Positions 1 through 7,382 of a stretch of DNA of 9,897 nucleotides are shown one piece after another. The position numbers and the translations under genes are program-made. Where the stretch lies: contig JALOKO010000095.1 of NCBI GenBank assembly GCA_025456495.1, forward strand, positions 1-9,897. The letters run 5' to 3'. Position 1 is the first letter of the stretch. Every line of letters begins with the position of its first letter. This DNA is from Bryobacterales bacterium. Lineage in GTDB: Bacteria > Acidobacteriota > Terriglobia > Bryobacterales > Bryobacteraceae. The notes beneath the pieces are model-generated. The model made no database searches. It was given only the letters and a program-made list of their open reading frames with translations, and was not told the origin of the DNA.

Positions 1-214
1 CTTCGCCCGCATCCACTTCGGCCTTCACGATCCTCGAATCAGGAACCGGCGCCGCGCTTATCACCCGCGCCACCACCACACGTGCGAAGGCCTCTCCCCA
101 GGCTTCCACGCCTTCGCTCTCGGCCGTCTTCATCGTAATCAGGTTGCTGAGTTCCTGGGCCGTATGGCGGGGGCCATTCATCAGCGCGTTCAGCCAGTTG
201 TAGGAGAACTTCAC
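1..214 (-). CDS. pheT: Phenylalanyl-tRNA synthetase beta subunit, N-terminal part (runs off the window)
   Basis: PheT is the large subunit of the cytoplasmic alpha2-beta2 enzyme that charges tRNA-Phe; the beta chain carries editing and tRNA-binding domains. Only the first 71 codons are visible. The protein begins VKFSYNWLNALMNG, which matches the conserved PheT N-terminus (M-K-F-S-Y-N-W-L), and continues with ITMKTAESEGVEAWG and a beta-rich stretch ending VKAEVDAGE, as expected at the start of the family's OB-fold tRNA-binding region. I chose the GTG at 214 because the homology begins exactly there and a GAGGAA Shine-Dalgarno (223-228) lies 8 bases before it; no in-frame ATG fits better. It lies 46 bp after pheS in the same direction, the usual pheS-pheT order, so the two are almost certainly co-transcribed. 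The remainder of the gene lies beyond position 1. Confidence 0.95.
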   Translation of the reverse strand, partial: MKFSYNWLNALMNGPRHTAQELSNLITMKTAESEGVEAWGEAFARVVVARVISAAPVPDSRIVKAEVDAGE

Positions 215-222
215 AGTAGCGG

Positions 223-228
223 TTCCTC
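223..228 (-). promoter_or_regulatory. Ribosome binding site of pheT
   Basis: GAGGAA on the minus strand, 8 bases before the GTG at 214. It decides the non-ATG start of pheT. Confidence 0.75.
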
Positions 229-260
229 ACAAGGTAAATCAGTGGGCGCGGGCGCCGGGC

Positions 261-1298
261 CTAGAACTGCCGCAGGAAGCGCAGGTCGCCTCCCAGCAGG
301 TGGCGGATGTCGTCAATGCCATAGCGCATCATCGCCAGCCGGGTCAGGCCCAGGCCAAAGGCAAAGCCGTTCCACTCATCCGGGTCAATGCCGCTTAGTC
401 GCAGCACATTGGGGTGTACCAATCCGCAGGGCAGCAGTTCCACCCAGCCGCTGTATTTGCACACCGGGCAGCCCTTGCCGCCGCAGATCAGACACTGGAT
501 ATCTAGCTCAAAACCCGGCTCCACGAAGGGGAAGTAGCCGGGCCGCAACCGCACCGTCACTTCGCGATGGAACACCTCGCTTAGCAAGGTCTTCATGAAG
601 TAAATCAGGTGCGCCACGGACACATCACGGTCAATCATCATCCCTTCCAGTTGATAGAAGGTATGTTCATGGCTGGCGTCCACCTCTTCATTGCGGAACA
701 CCCGTCCCGGCGCAATCATGCGCAAAGGCGGCCCCAGCTGCTCCATGCCGCGCACCTGCACGGGCGATGTATGCGTCCGCAGCAGCGTGCCGTTGGTCAT
801 CCAGAAGGTGTCCTGCATGTCGCGCGCAGGATGGTCGGGCGGAATGTTCAGTGCGTCGAAATTGCGATACTCGCTCTCCACTTCAGGCCCATCCAGCACC
901 GTGAAGCCCAGGCTCCGGAAGACATCCTCAATCTCGGTCTGGATGAGAGTTACCGGGTGCAGACTACCGCGCCGTGGCCCTTTCGATGGCAGGGTGAGGT
1001 CCATCCATTCGCGCTCCAGCCGCGCCGCCAGCGCCGCTTGTTCAAAGCGCTGGTTCTGTGCATCGAACGCGCCTTCCAGCAGCGTCTTCACCTGGTTCAG
1101 CAGCTTGCCCACGCTGCCGCGCTGTTCGTGCGTGAGGGCGCCCATGTTCTTGCTCAGCAGCGCCAGCTTTCCCTTGCGCCCCAGCACATCCACGCGCACG
1201 GCTTCCAGCGTCTCCGGGGACGAACACTCTTCAATCTGCTGACGGGCGGAGACTTCCATTTCCCGCAGGGAGGCTTCCATGGATTCAAAGGCGGTCAT
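261..1298 (-). CDS. pheS: Phenylalanyl-tRNA synthetase alpha subunit
   Basis: PheS is the catalytic alpha chain of PheRS: it activates phenylalanine with ATP and transfers it to tRNA-Phe in the cytoplasm. The 345 residues are full length for the family. Residues 1-100 form the N-terminal coiled-coil arm that binds tRNA. The class II core follows, with the family signature around residues 136-150 (LDGPEVESEYRNFDALN), motif 2 at 192-218 (RMIAPGRVFRNEEVDASHEH then FYQLEG) and motif 3 at 311-325 (GFAFGLGLTRLAMMR). A Cys4 insert, C269-x2-C272-x4-C277-x2-C280, could bind zinc; such inserts occur in PheS of several phyla and are absent from E. coli PheS. The ATG at 1298 has only a weak upstream SD; a later start at M7 or M14 is possible but would trim the arm. 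The TAG stop is at 261-263. It sits 82 bp downstream of lptFG and 46 bp upstream of pheT, so read-through from the upstream genes is likely unless the region at 1299-1380 contains a promoter. Confidence 0.97.
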   Translation of the reverse strand: MTAFESMEASLREMEVSARQQIEECSSPETLEAVRVDVLGRKGKLALLSKNMGALTHEQRGSVGKLLNQVKTLLEGAFDAQNQRFEQAALAARLEREWMDLTLPSKGPRRGSLHPVTLIQTEIEDVFRSLGFTVLDGPEVESEYRNFDALNIPPDHPARDMQDTFWMTNGTLLRTHTSPVQVRGMEQLGPPLRMIAPGRVFRNEEVDASHEHTFYQLEGMMIDRDVSVAHLIYFMKTLLSEVFHREVTVRLRPGYFPFVEPGFELDIQCLICGGKGCPVCKYSGWVELLPCGLVHPNVLRLSGIDPDEWNGFAFGLGLTRLAMMRYGIDDIRHLLGGDLRFLRQF

Positions 1299-1352
1299 AG
1301 GACAGTAAGGATTTCAAGGGGTGCAGAGTAACTCTCAGTGTAACCTGCTCGC

Positions 1353-1374
1353 CCGCCAACCCACCCGATGGCGG
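1353..1374. repeat. Inverted repeat between lptFG and pheS
   Basis: Arms CCGCCA (1353-1358) and TGGCGG (1369-1374) with a 10-base loop, beginning seven bases past the lptFG stop. A GC-rich hairpin forms in the minus-strand transcript, but no U-run follows, so it is not a convincing intrinsic terminator. It could be a weak pause or processing site before pheS, or chance. Confidence 0.35.
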
Positions 1375-1380
1375 ACCTCA

Positions 1381-3684
1381 TCAGGAGCGGAGCCGCGTGA
1401 TCAGGTAGGCGCCCGCCAGCAGGAAGAGCCCGTCGGGGGCCCAGGCGGCGGCTACCGCCGGCAGTTGGTTGAGATTCCCAATCTGCTCAAACAGCGAATT
1501 CGCCACCCAGTAGACGATGGCGATGCCGAAGCTCACCCCCACCCCAGCCATGGCCCCGCGATTGCCGCCCATGAAGGCGAAGGGAATCGAGATCATCGCC
1601 ATGATGAAGGCAAACAGCGGCACGGCGAACTTCTTGTGCAGTTGAATCTGCAACCGCACGGTATCGAATCCACTTTGCCGCAATTCATCGATGTAGGCCG
1701 ACAGCTCCCGGTAGTTCATCTGCTTATCCTGCTTCACTTCCTTCAGGAAGTAGGATGGGGGCTCGCTGAGTTCGCGCACCGGCTGCAGGTCGAATTGCTG
1801 GAAGCTGGTTTCCGTAATCCCGTTGATGCCACGAGCCCAACCGTTGCGCAGCACCCAGGAATTCAGCGTGTTGTCCCAGGTGGCGGACTCAGCACGCAGG
1901 TGGCGTCGCAACCGGAAGGGCTTGGCGTCGAATTCGTATACGCTGACGTCGGCCATCTGGCTACGGTCCGGGTCGAAGTACTTGTAGTAGTAAATGCGAT
2001 CGCCCTCGCCGCGAATCCACTGCTTGCCCGGGTTGAGATAGGTTTGCGCAGGGCGTCCCTTAATCTCATTGCGGATGGCGTCCTGAATGCGGTTGGCCTC
2101 AGGAACGTAGTAGTGGTCGAAGAGGAACAGAGACAAGCTCAGCATCAGGCTGGCCACCATCACCGGGACACTCAGGCGCAGGACACTCACGCCGCAAGCG
2201 CGGTACGCGGTCACCTCGTTCTGCTTGCTCATCACGCCAAAGGTCACCAGGACGGCCACCAGCACGCTCAGTGGCGCCGCGTCATAAATCAACTTCGGCG
2301 TCAGGAAGAACAGATAGGTCAGCATGCGGGACATGGAAATCCCGTTGCGAATCATGCTGCTGAGCAGTTCAAAGAACGTATAGACATGCGTCATTAGCAC
2401 GAAGCTCAGCAGGAAGGCGCCGAAGTAGAAGAAGAAAGAATTCAGGATCGCGGTGTCAATCAACTGCGGCAGGAAGTGGATCTGCGGCATCGCCCAGGGC
2501 TTTGACTCGCGGCGCGGAATCCTTGCCAGCAAGCCCTTCCAACGATACTGAAGACTGGACATCCAATCCCCGTCGCCAGATTTCTCAAGGCGCAGAATCA
2601 GCACCAGGCCGCCCAGCCCGAACAACAGATTTGGCAACCACATCGCCAATCCGGTTGGAAGCGACTCCTGCCGCGCCATCCCCACCGCGCTCACAAGCCC
2701 GACGTAGTAGAGGAAGGCCAGCGCCACCGTAATCACAATTGCGGCTGACTTCCCTCCGCGTCGCGTGCTGACTCCCAACGGCAATCCCAACAGGCACAAC
2801 AGCAGGCACGCAAAGGGCAAGGCCAGACGTTGGTGCCACTCAATGCGCGCCTCCACAGAGCTCGCTAACTCGCGGGCCAGCGCATCCATGCGCATCTCCG
2901 AGTAGGCTTTGGCGCGGATTTCCTGCGGAGGCTTCGCCTCCAGCACCTGGTCGCCTCGCGGGAAAGCGGTGTTGAAGTATTCGTTCGCCTCAACTCCCGG
3001 TTCGTGCGTGGTGCCATCCACCAGCGCCAACTGGATGCGGTTGTTGGCGACGTCCGGAACCGCAATCGTCTCACGCGCCACGGTGATGCGCGGCCCGTCC
3101 CCGCGCTGTTGGGGCTCCGGCCCCTCGCGCTCCTCCGCCGGCCGGATATCGGCAATGAAGACGTTGCGCCACAGCACCGTCTGCCCGGCGGACACGTCGC
3201 CCACGTACAGAATCATCCCCGGAAACTGTTCCTCAAAGATGCGGGGCTGAATTTCCGCGGTCAACTGGTCCGCCACCAGCCGGTTCAGCATGCGATAGGT
3301 TTCTTCAATCGCCACGGGCGTCAGATAGGTGGTGCCGAATCCGGTGAAGGCAGTGGCCAAACCAGCGAACAACAACACGGGCCGCAGCAGCACGCGCGCC
3401 GAGATCCCGTTGGCGCGCATCGCAGTGATTTCGCCGTCGCTGGCCATCCGGCTCAGCCCGATCATCACGCCCACCAGCACGCCCAATGGAATGGTGAAGG
3501 TGAGTGCGGGCGGCAGCACCAGCAGGAAGAGGTAGCCTACGTCCCAAGGCGTGGCTGACCCGCGCACCATCGGCTCAAACAGCTTCCCGATGTTGCGCAG
3601 GAACAGCACGAAGGTGAACAGCACGATACCCAGCACCGTTCCCCGCAGGCACTCCAGCAACACGTAGCGGCTAAGGATTCGCAT
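1381..3684 (-). CDS. LptF-LptG fused LPS export permease
   Basis: LptF and LptG are the inner-membrane permeases of the LptB2FG ABC transporter, which extracts lipopolysaccharide and passes it to the periplasmic bridge. Here both are joined in one 767-residue chain, about twice the usual 350-400. The first half has hydrophobic segments at about 10-30, 51-75, 98-122, 287-305, 313-337 and 342-365, with a large hydrophilic part (about 125-285) that should be the periplasmic beta-jellyroll. A basic linker follows (366-405). The second half repeats the plan: about 411-438, 455-485, 503-527, a soluble domain 530-685, then 686-705, 711-735 and 745-763. Each half has the cytoplasmic coupling-helix signature for LptB after its second segment: GEITAMRANGIS (84-95) and NEVTAYRACGVS (489-500). 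The N-half start resembles LptF and the second half LptG, the usual order. R30 and K34 lie near where E. coli LptF/LptG have LPS-contacting basic residues. It follows the inactive TldD-like gene by 9 bp; an AGGG lies before the ATG. LptB and LptC are not in the window. Confidence 0.93.
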   Translation of the reverse strand: MRILSRYVLLECLRGTVLGIVLFTFVLFLRNIGKLFEPMVRGSATPWDVGYLFLLVLPPALTFTIPLGVLVGVMIGLSRMASDGEITAMRANGISARVLLRPVLLFAGLATAFTGFGTTYLTPVAIEETYRMLNRLVADQLTAEIQPRIFEEQFPGMILYVGDVSAGQTVLWRNVFIADIRPAEEREGPEPQQRGDGPRITVARETIAVPDVANNRIQLALVDGTTHEPGVEANEYFNTAFPRGDQVLEAKPPQEIRAKAYSEMRMDALARELASSVEARIEWHQRLALPFACLLLCLLGLPLGVSTRRGGKSAAIVITVALAFLYYVGLVSAVGMARQESLPTGLAMWLPNLLFGLGGLVLILRLEKSGDGDWMSSLQYRWKGLLARIPRRESKPWAMPQIHFLPQLIDTAILNSFFFYFGAFLLSFVLMTHVYTFFELLSSMIRNGISMSRMLTYLFFLTPKLIYDAAPLSVLVAVLVTFGVMSKQNEVTAYRACGVSVLRLSVPVMVASLMLSLSLFLFDHYYVPEANRIQDAIRNEIKGRPAQTYLNPGKQWIRGEGDRIYYYKYFDPDRSQMADVSVYEFDAKPFRLRRHLRAESATWDNTLNSWVLRNGWARGINGITETSFQQFDLQPVRELSEPPSYFLKEVKQDKQMNYRELSAYIDELRQSGFDTVRLQIQLHKKFAVPLFAFIMAMISIPFAFMGGNRGAMAGVGVSFGIAIVYWVANSLFEQIGNLNQLPAVAAAWAPDGLFLLAGAYLITRLRS

Positions 3685-3693
3685 GGCGCCCTG

Positions 3694-5502
3694 TCAATTG
3701 GATGCGCTGAATGTGGGCGGATCCACCAGGGGCTGCGTCGGCAGGTCCAGCTTCAGCGGCTCCAGTTCCACTTCTTCCAACAGCAACGATGGACTGATAA
3801 CTGAGCACTCAGCCACATAGTTGCCGGCGCCCATTTGCGCAAAGAGTCCGCCATTCTCCAGGTAATGGAAGACATGGGGGCGATCCCCAACCGCGGCCAG
3901 ATCGCGCAGCGCGCGCAGTTCCAGGTCACGGAAATTCAGGTTGCGCACCGCTTCCTCGCGTCCATCGGGATAGACGCGATAGACGGCTAACGGCAAGCTG
4001 ACGCGAACCTTGCCCGGCCCGGTGGAGTCACTAAAGACCTTGGCCAGCGTGCCCATCGGCCCTGCGGTGGGGAAGTCCAACTTGCGAATCAGGATGCCGT
4101 ATGGCCTGCCGGACGCCTGCATGCGTTCCAGCAGCTTCTGCTTCATGCTGGTATCCGGCACCGTCTCGCTGCTTTCCACAATCAGGTTGCTGGGCGCGCC
4201 CCGGTTGGCGCCGAAGACCCCCGGAATGCGCGCACGGCCATTGCTTTGCTCGCCCGGCGCGGCAGGGGTGCGCGTCCGAAAAAGGTTCTCCAGTTTGCCG
4301 TTCCGTATCAGCACCAGGGGCTCAGGCTTCACCGCTTCCAGGTCGATGAGCGTGCGGCCGATCAATGGCTGATCGCCGAAGCGCTGCAGGGTGGGGTCGT
4401 CCCGCACGGTGAGCTTCTCTGAAATCACAGTCATACCCAGACGGCCTTCCAGTTCCAGGCGCGGCCACGGCAAGGGGCGATTGGGAATCATCACCGGTTT
4501 GCGTGGCGTCCACAACTGCCGCCCCACCAACTGAGCCACCAATTGCGCCGCCGCATGACCTTCGAACAAGACCGGACCCCGGTAGTTTTCTCCAACAGGC
4601 GCCCGCCCGGTGCTAACCAGACGGTCCATCATCTCGTCGATGTCTGCGGCCATCCGGGCCTCATCGGGGAAGCCCGCTTCCCCATCCGCAAGATACTCCA
4701 GGCTGTCCCACAAGGTGGTTTGTTCAGCGCTTAGAGTGGACGCAATCACTCGCAGGAAGCCAATGCCAAACGGGCGTCGCACGATGCTGCCCTCTGAGTT
4801 CACGAAGTACTCAGTGCCGGTGGAATAGCCGAACTGCACCTGCGATTCCAGCACGTCCGGCTGCCGTCCGAATCTGGTGGAAAGCGCGCGTACCCGGCGC
4901 TCCCACAGTGCCTTGTCAAAGGTGGGGGCTGGCTGGTTCAACAACAATACGGTTGGCTCCGCACGCAGGAAGTCCGGCAGTTCCGCTGTTGCCTGCATGT
5001 TCTGCATGGAGGTCTTCTTCAGGCTCAGCGATTGCGCCGCGCCCTTATAGGCCATGTCGGTCAGCAGCCACCAGTTGCGGCGCATCGCCTCCTCGTTGTC
5101 ATCCAGGGGGAAGCGATCCACCGCGAAACGCGTCCCCTGATAAAAGCCCGAGGCGACGAAATTGGTGTCGTCCCGGTCGTAGCTCCCGACGCGAGCCTTC
5201 ACGCTGGGGACGCGCAGTTCATTCTCCACCCGGTTTAGCAACGCCCCATGCGATGCGCTCACCAGAAAGCTCTGGCCCTTGGCATACAGGTAGCTGGTGA
5301 AATAAAGCGGTGCGCCAACCATCATCGTGAGTTGCCGCGACCGCGCAATCTCGTCCATCATGGCGCGCAGGACCGGGTCGGCGCGGGCCACTCGCGTTGT
5401 AGATTCACCCGCTGGATCGGGCTTCCGGGGTGCGCTTGCCGGCTGCGCGCACACCATCCCCGCCATCCACAGGATGCACAGCGCTGCCCCTAGACGACTC
5501 AT
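3694..5502 (-). CDS. Exported TldD/PmbA-family protein lacking the metal-binding site
   Basis: A 602-residue member of the TldD/PmbA (peptidase U62) fold, probably a non-catalytic partner subunit. Residues 1-19 look like a signal peptide (MSRLGAALCILWMAGMVCA, then Q), so it should be exported; the sequence before C18 is not a lipobox. It aligns with the neighbour at 5499-7181 along most of its length. Shared landmarks are GPVLFEGHAAA (309-319), KLENLFRTRTP (403-413), SNGRAR (420-425), RPYGILIRKL (466-475), VYRVYPDGRE (507-516) and ISPSLLLEEVELE (569-581). Where the neighbour has the HEIFGH metal motif, this protein reads AQLVGR (323-328), so both His and the Glu are lost. The neighbour's third ligand, Cys514, aligns with E549. 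I chose the ATG at 5502 because it overlaps the upstream TGA (ATGA, 5499-5502), giving translational coupling; an in-frame ATG at 5643 lies well inside the upstream gene. In E. coli, TldE likewise lacks the HExxxH of its partner TldD. A heterodimer here is inferred. Confidence 0.87.
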   Translation of the reverse strand: MSRLGAALCILWMAGMVCAQPASAPRKPDPAGESTTRVARADPVLRAMMDEIARSRQLTMMVGAPLYFTSYLYAKGQSFLVSASHGALLNRVENELRVPSVKARVGSYDRDDTNFVASGFYQGTRFAVDRFPLDDNEEAMRRNWWLLTDMAYKGAAQSLSLKKTSMQNMQATAELPDFLRAEPTVLLLNQPAPTFDKALWERRVRALSTRFGRQPDVLESQVQFGYSTGTEYFVNSEGSIVRRPFGIGFLRVIASTLSAEQTTLWDSLEYLADGEAGFPDEARMAADIDEMMDRLVSTGRAPVGENYRGPVLFEGHAAAQLVAQLVGRQLWTPRKPVMIPNRPLPWPRLELEGRLGMTVISEKLTVRDDPTLQRFGDQPLIGRTLIDLEAVKPEPLVLIRNGKLENLFRTRTPAAPGEQSNGRARIPGVFGANRGAPSNLIVESSETVPDTSMKQKLLERMQASGRPYGILIRKLDFPTAGPMGTLAKVFSDSTGPGKVRVSLPLAVYRVYPDGREEAVRNLNFRDLELRALRDLAAVGDRPHVFHYLENGGLFAQMGAGNYVAECSVISPSLLLEEVELEPLKLDLPTQPLVDPPTFSASN

Positions 5503-7181
5503 TGCGCGCCCCCAGTGGCCCGGGGGAAAGGCAGCAGTGGCGGACGATCTTCGGCCTTGCCCCGCCGTTGCGTCTCTATCTCTGACACCAGCAGCGAGGG
5601 CGAGACCGCCGCCACTGGAATCGAGCCGGACTCCGCTCCGCAAAAGCCGTTAAACACCTCAGGCCGGTCACTGGCGGCCAGGATCTTGGCGAAACTGGTC
5701 AACGGCGTTCCAACGATATCCACACCCCGCACCAACTGGTCAGGCCGCCCATCCGCGTATACCCGGTACACCACCAGAGGAGTCACGGTAAACGCCTGCA
5801 GCCCATCCCGTCCGGTGGTGGTCAAGCCACCACTGACATCCTCGAAGTAAAGGCCGTAGGGCTTCTTCTGCTTGCGGATCTCCTCGCGCAGCGCTTCGCG
5901 TAGGGCAGCCTCGGGAACCGTCCGCGCCGCCTCCACCAACAGATTCGATTGACGACTCACCACCTCGTTGCCCGGCGCCTTGCGTCCATGGCCATTCGAC
6001 CGGGGAAAGCCCGCCACCGGCGATCGCGACATCATAAAGTTCCGCAGCACCCCGCCTTCCACCAGCGGCACCCGGCGCGCCTTCACTCCCTCGTCATCGT
6101 ACGCATACCAGCCCATCAGGTCCTGGCCCGCCACCTCCCGCTGGGTGGGGTCAGCGTACACACTCAGGAAGGGGGCCAACACGCCCTGCCCCACCTGACT
6201 GGTGAAGGTCTGCCCCTCCCGCTCATCCTTCTGTCGATGGCCTTCCATCCGATGGCCAAAGATCTCGTGAAAGAACACCGCCGCGGCACGACCTGACAGG
6301 ATTGCAGGACCCACGAAGGGCTCCGCCAGCGGCGCCTGCAGCAGTCCCTCCATGTCGCGAATCAGCGTGGCGATGGTCTTGTCCACCGCGGCGTCCGCAG
6401 GCAGCTTGGCCGGAGTCTCCGCCTCTACGCTCCGCGAGAGCCCCAGGTTCATGCCGTCGCTCGCCTTGGACTGGGCGTTCACCTCCACCCGTGCGAAGGC
6501 GCGACCATGCCGGATCCGGCTTCCCTTGCTGTCCACGAAATAGCGGTGGTCCACGGTCAACACCAGAGCCACGTTGGAGGTCAGAATCCCTTCATGTCCC
6601 TGGAATGCCGCGCTCCAGCGCTTCAACTTCGGCTCCCACTGGGCGGGCGTAAACGGCGCTGAAGCCACAGGCTGCACATCCACCTCTGGACTCTCCTCGG
6701 AGAAGTCCCCGCTTGGATCGCGCTCCGCCACTTGCATCTCTGTGTTGCTCTTGATCAGGTTCAGCCGCTGGGACGCGCCGCGGTAGGCCCGGTCTGTGTC
6801 CCGCCACAGGATGCGCACAATCGCCTTTGGCTCGTCCTCCAACGCGATCAGGCTCCCGGAAGTGAACCGTGCATTGCCGCCGCGCACACGGTGGTAATTG
6901 TCCAGTTGCGGATCACCCACCCGCAGGCTCACGTCCAGGATCCGCTGCCGCTGCCGTTGGCTGGCCCGCATCGACCCATAACTGGCATCGAGGACCCAGA
7001 TATCGCGTTCCGTGACGGTGTAGGAGAGGTAGTAAGGCTTGGGGTCGCCCTTCTGCTGCAACGCGTCGAAGTTCCGCTTCAGTTCAGCTTCCAGGATGGC
7101 CAGCAGGTCAGACCCCTGCGCCAGGCAAGGCACAGCGGCCAAGGTCATCACGCATAAAAGCCGCAGCCAAGCCGCAATCAC
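5499..7181 (-). CDS. Exported TldD-family zinc metallopeptidase (peptidase U62)
   Basis: TldD-family proteins are metallopeptidases; cytoplasmic TldD with TldE trims unfolded or precursor peptides such as microcin B17 leader and CcdA. This 560-residue member keeps the full catalytic set: H305-E306-I-F-G-H310 in AAAVFFHEIFGHRMEGH (HExxxH), and the third ligand Cys514 in NGFCGAESGSIPVA near the C-terminus. Other family marks are RSNGHGRKAPGNE (394-406) and VSPSLLVSEIE (526-536). Unlike classical TldD it begins with a signal peptide (VIAAWLRLLCVMTLAAVPCLA, then Q), so it should act in the periplasm or outside. I chose the GTG at 7181 because it puts a compact signal peptide at the N-terminus. 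The frame stays open to an ATG at 7310, but those 43 extra residues are low-hydrophobicity, lack family resemblance, and would overlap the palindrome at 7296-7311. The SD before 7181 is poor, so the start is uncertain. It is first in the minus-strand train and overlaps the next gene by 4 bp. Confidence 0.9.
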   Translation of the reverse strand: MIAAWLRLLCVMTLAAVPCLAQGSDLLAILEAELKRNFDALQQKGDPKPYYLSYTVTERDIWVLDASYGSMRASQRQRQRILDVSLRVGDPQLDNYHRVRGGNARFTSGSLIALEDEPKAIVRILWRDTDRAYRGASQRLNLIKSNTEMQVAERDPSGDFSEESPEVDVQPVASAPFTPAQWEPKLKRWSAAFQGHEGILTSNVALVLTVDHRYFVDSKGSRIRHGRAFARVEVNAQSKASDGMNLGLSRSVEAETPAKLPADAAVDKTIATLIRDMEGLLQAPLAEPFVGPAILSGRAAAVFFHEIFGHRMEGHRQKDEREGQTFTSQVGQGVLAPFLSVYADPTQREVAGQDLMGWYAYDDEGVKARRVPLVEGGVLRNFMMSRSPVAGFPRSNGHGRKAPGNEVVSRQSNLLVEAARTVPEAALREALREEIRKQKKPYGLYFEDVSGGLTTTGRDGLQAFTVTPLVVYRVYADGRPDQLVRGVDIVGTPLTSFAKILAASDRPEVFNGFCGAESGSIPVAAVSPSLLVSEIETQRRGKAEDRPPLLPFPRATGGAQ

Positions 7182-7295
7182 GCCACCAGCATACCATGCG
7201 CACTTCGCCGTCCCCTTCCGCTCCAGGGCTGGTGATCGCCTTGCCGTGCCCCTCCCGTGAGCGTCGCCAAAGCCAACCGTCCACCCCTCGCGGAC

Positions 7296-7311
7296 TATGC
7301 CAATTGGCATA
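7296..7311. promoter_or_regulatory. Perfect 16-bp palindrome, candidate operator
   Basis: TATGCCAATTGGCATA is identical to its own reverse complement, with no spacer. It is 72 bp upstream of the plus-strand gene's start and 115 bp upstream of the chosen GTG of the minus-strand gene, inside the divergent intergenic region. Dyads of this kind typically bind homodimeric repressors or activators. The regulator is not recognised and none is encoded in the window. Confidence 0.5.
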
Positions 7312-7369
7312 CAGACGCACAGTAGCGTTCATGATAAGGTCTGGAAGAGAATTCGAATCGTCCTGCACC

Positions 7370-7375
7370 GGGAGG
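7370..7375 (+). promoter_or_regulatory. Ribosome binding site of the enolase-superfamily gene
   Basis: GGGAGG ends 7 bases before the ATG at 7383, a near-ideal Shine-Dalgarno that fixes this start and the twin-arginine N-terminus. Confidence 0.8.
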
Positions 7376-7382
7376 CCTCGTC

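Larger units (their letters stand above)
7182..7382. promoter_or_regulatory. Divergent intergenic region
   Basis: Two hundred bases separate the minus-strand TldD/Lpt/Phe train from the plus-strand enolase-superfamily gene, so promoters for both should lie here. I could not find a clear sigma-70 -35/-10 pair on either strand. The main visible element is the palindrome at 7296-7311. GC content drops around 7300-7360 compared with the flanking genes. Confidence 0.55.

Noticed and set aside
609..1331. 240-codon plus-strand open frame
   Set aside because: Antisense to pheS; no family resemblance and no ribosome binding site of note.
1353..1374. Intrinsic terminator between lptFG and pheS
   Set aside because: A hairpin is possible, but the minus-strand sequence after it has no U-run, so termination is not supported.
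1321..2397. 358-codon plus-strand open frame, rich in His and Gln
   Set aside because: It lies wholly antisense to the well-supported LptFG and pheS-lptFG gap, resembles no family and has the composition of a reverse-frame shadow in GC-rich DNA.
5448..5502. Lipoprotein signal in the second TldD-like protein (Cys18)
   Set aside because: The residues before the Cys (GMV) do not fit a lipobox; a signal peptidase I site after CA or ASA is more likely.
5503..5643. In-frame 47-residue extension of the second TldD-like protein
   Set aside because: It lies inside the upstream gene's conserved C-terminus. The ATGA overlap at 5499-5502 and the signal peptide beginning MSRLG favour the shorter form.
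7182..7310. In-frame 43-residue extension of the active TldD-like protein up to an ATG at 7310
   Set aside because: It would bury the signal peptide, shows no family resemblance, and its start would overlap the palindrome at 7296-7311. The GTG at 7181 gives a clean signal peptide, though its SD is weak.
7304..7338. Sigma-70 promoter for the enolase-superfamily gene (TTGGCA with GATAAG)
   Set aside because: The spacing is about 23 bases, too long for a sigma-70 promoter, and no other good -10 fits. TTGGCA is simply half of the palindrome.
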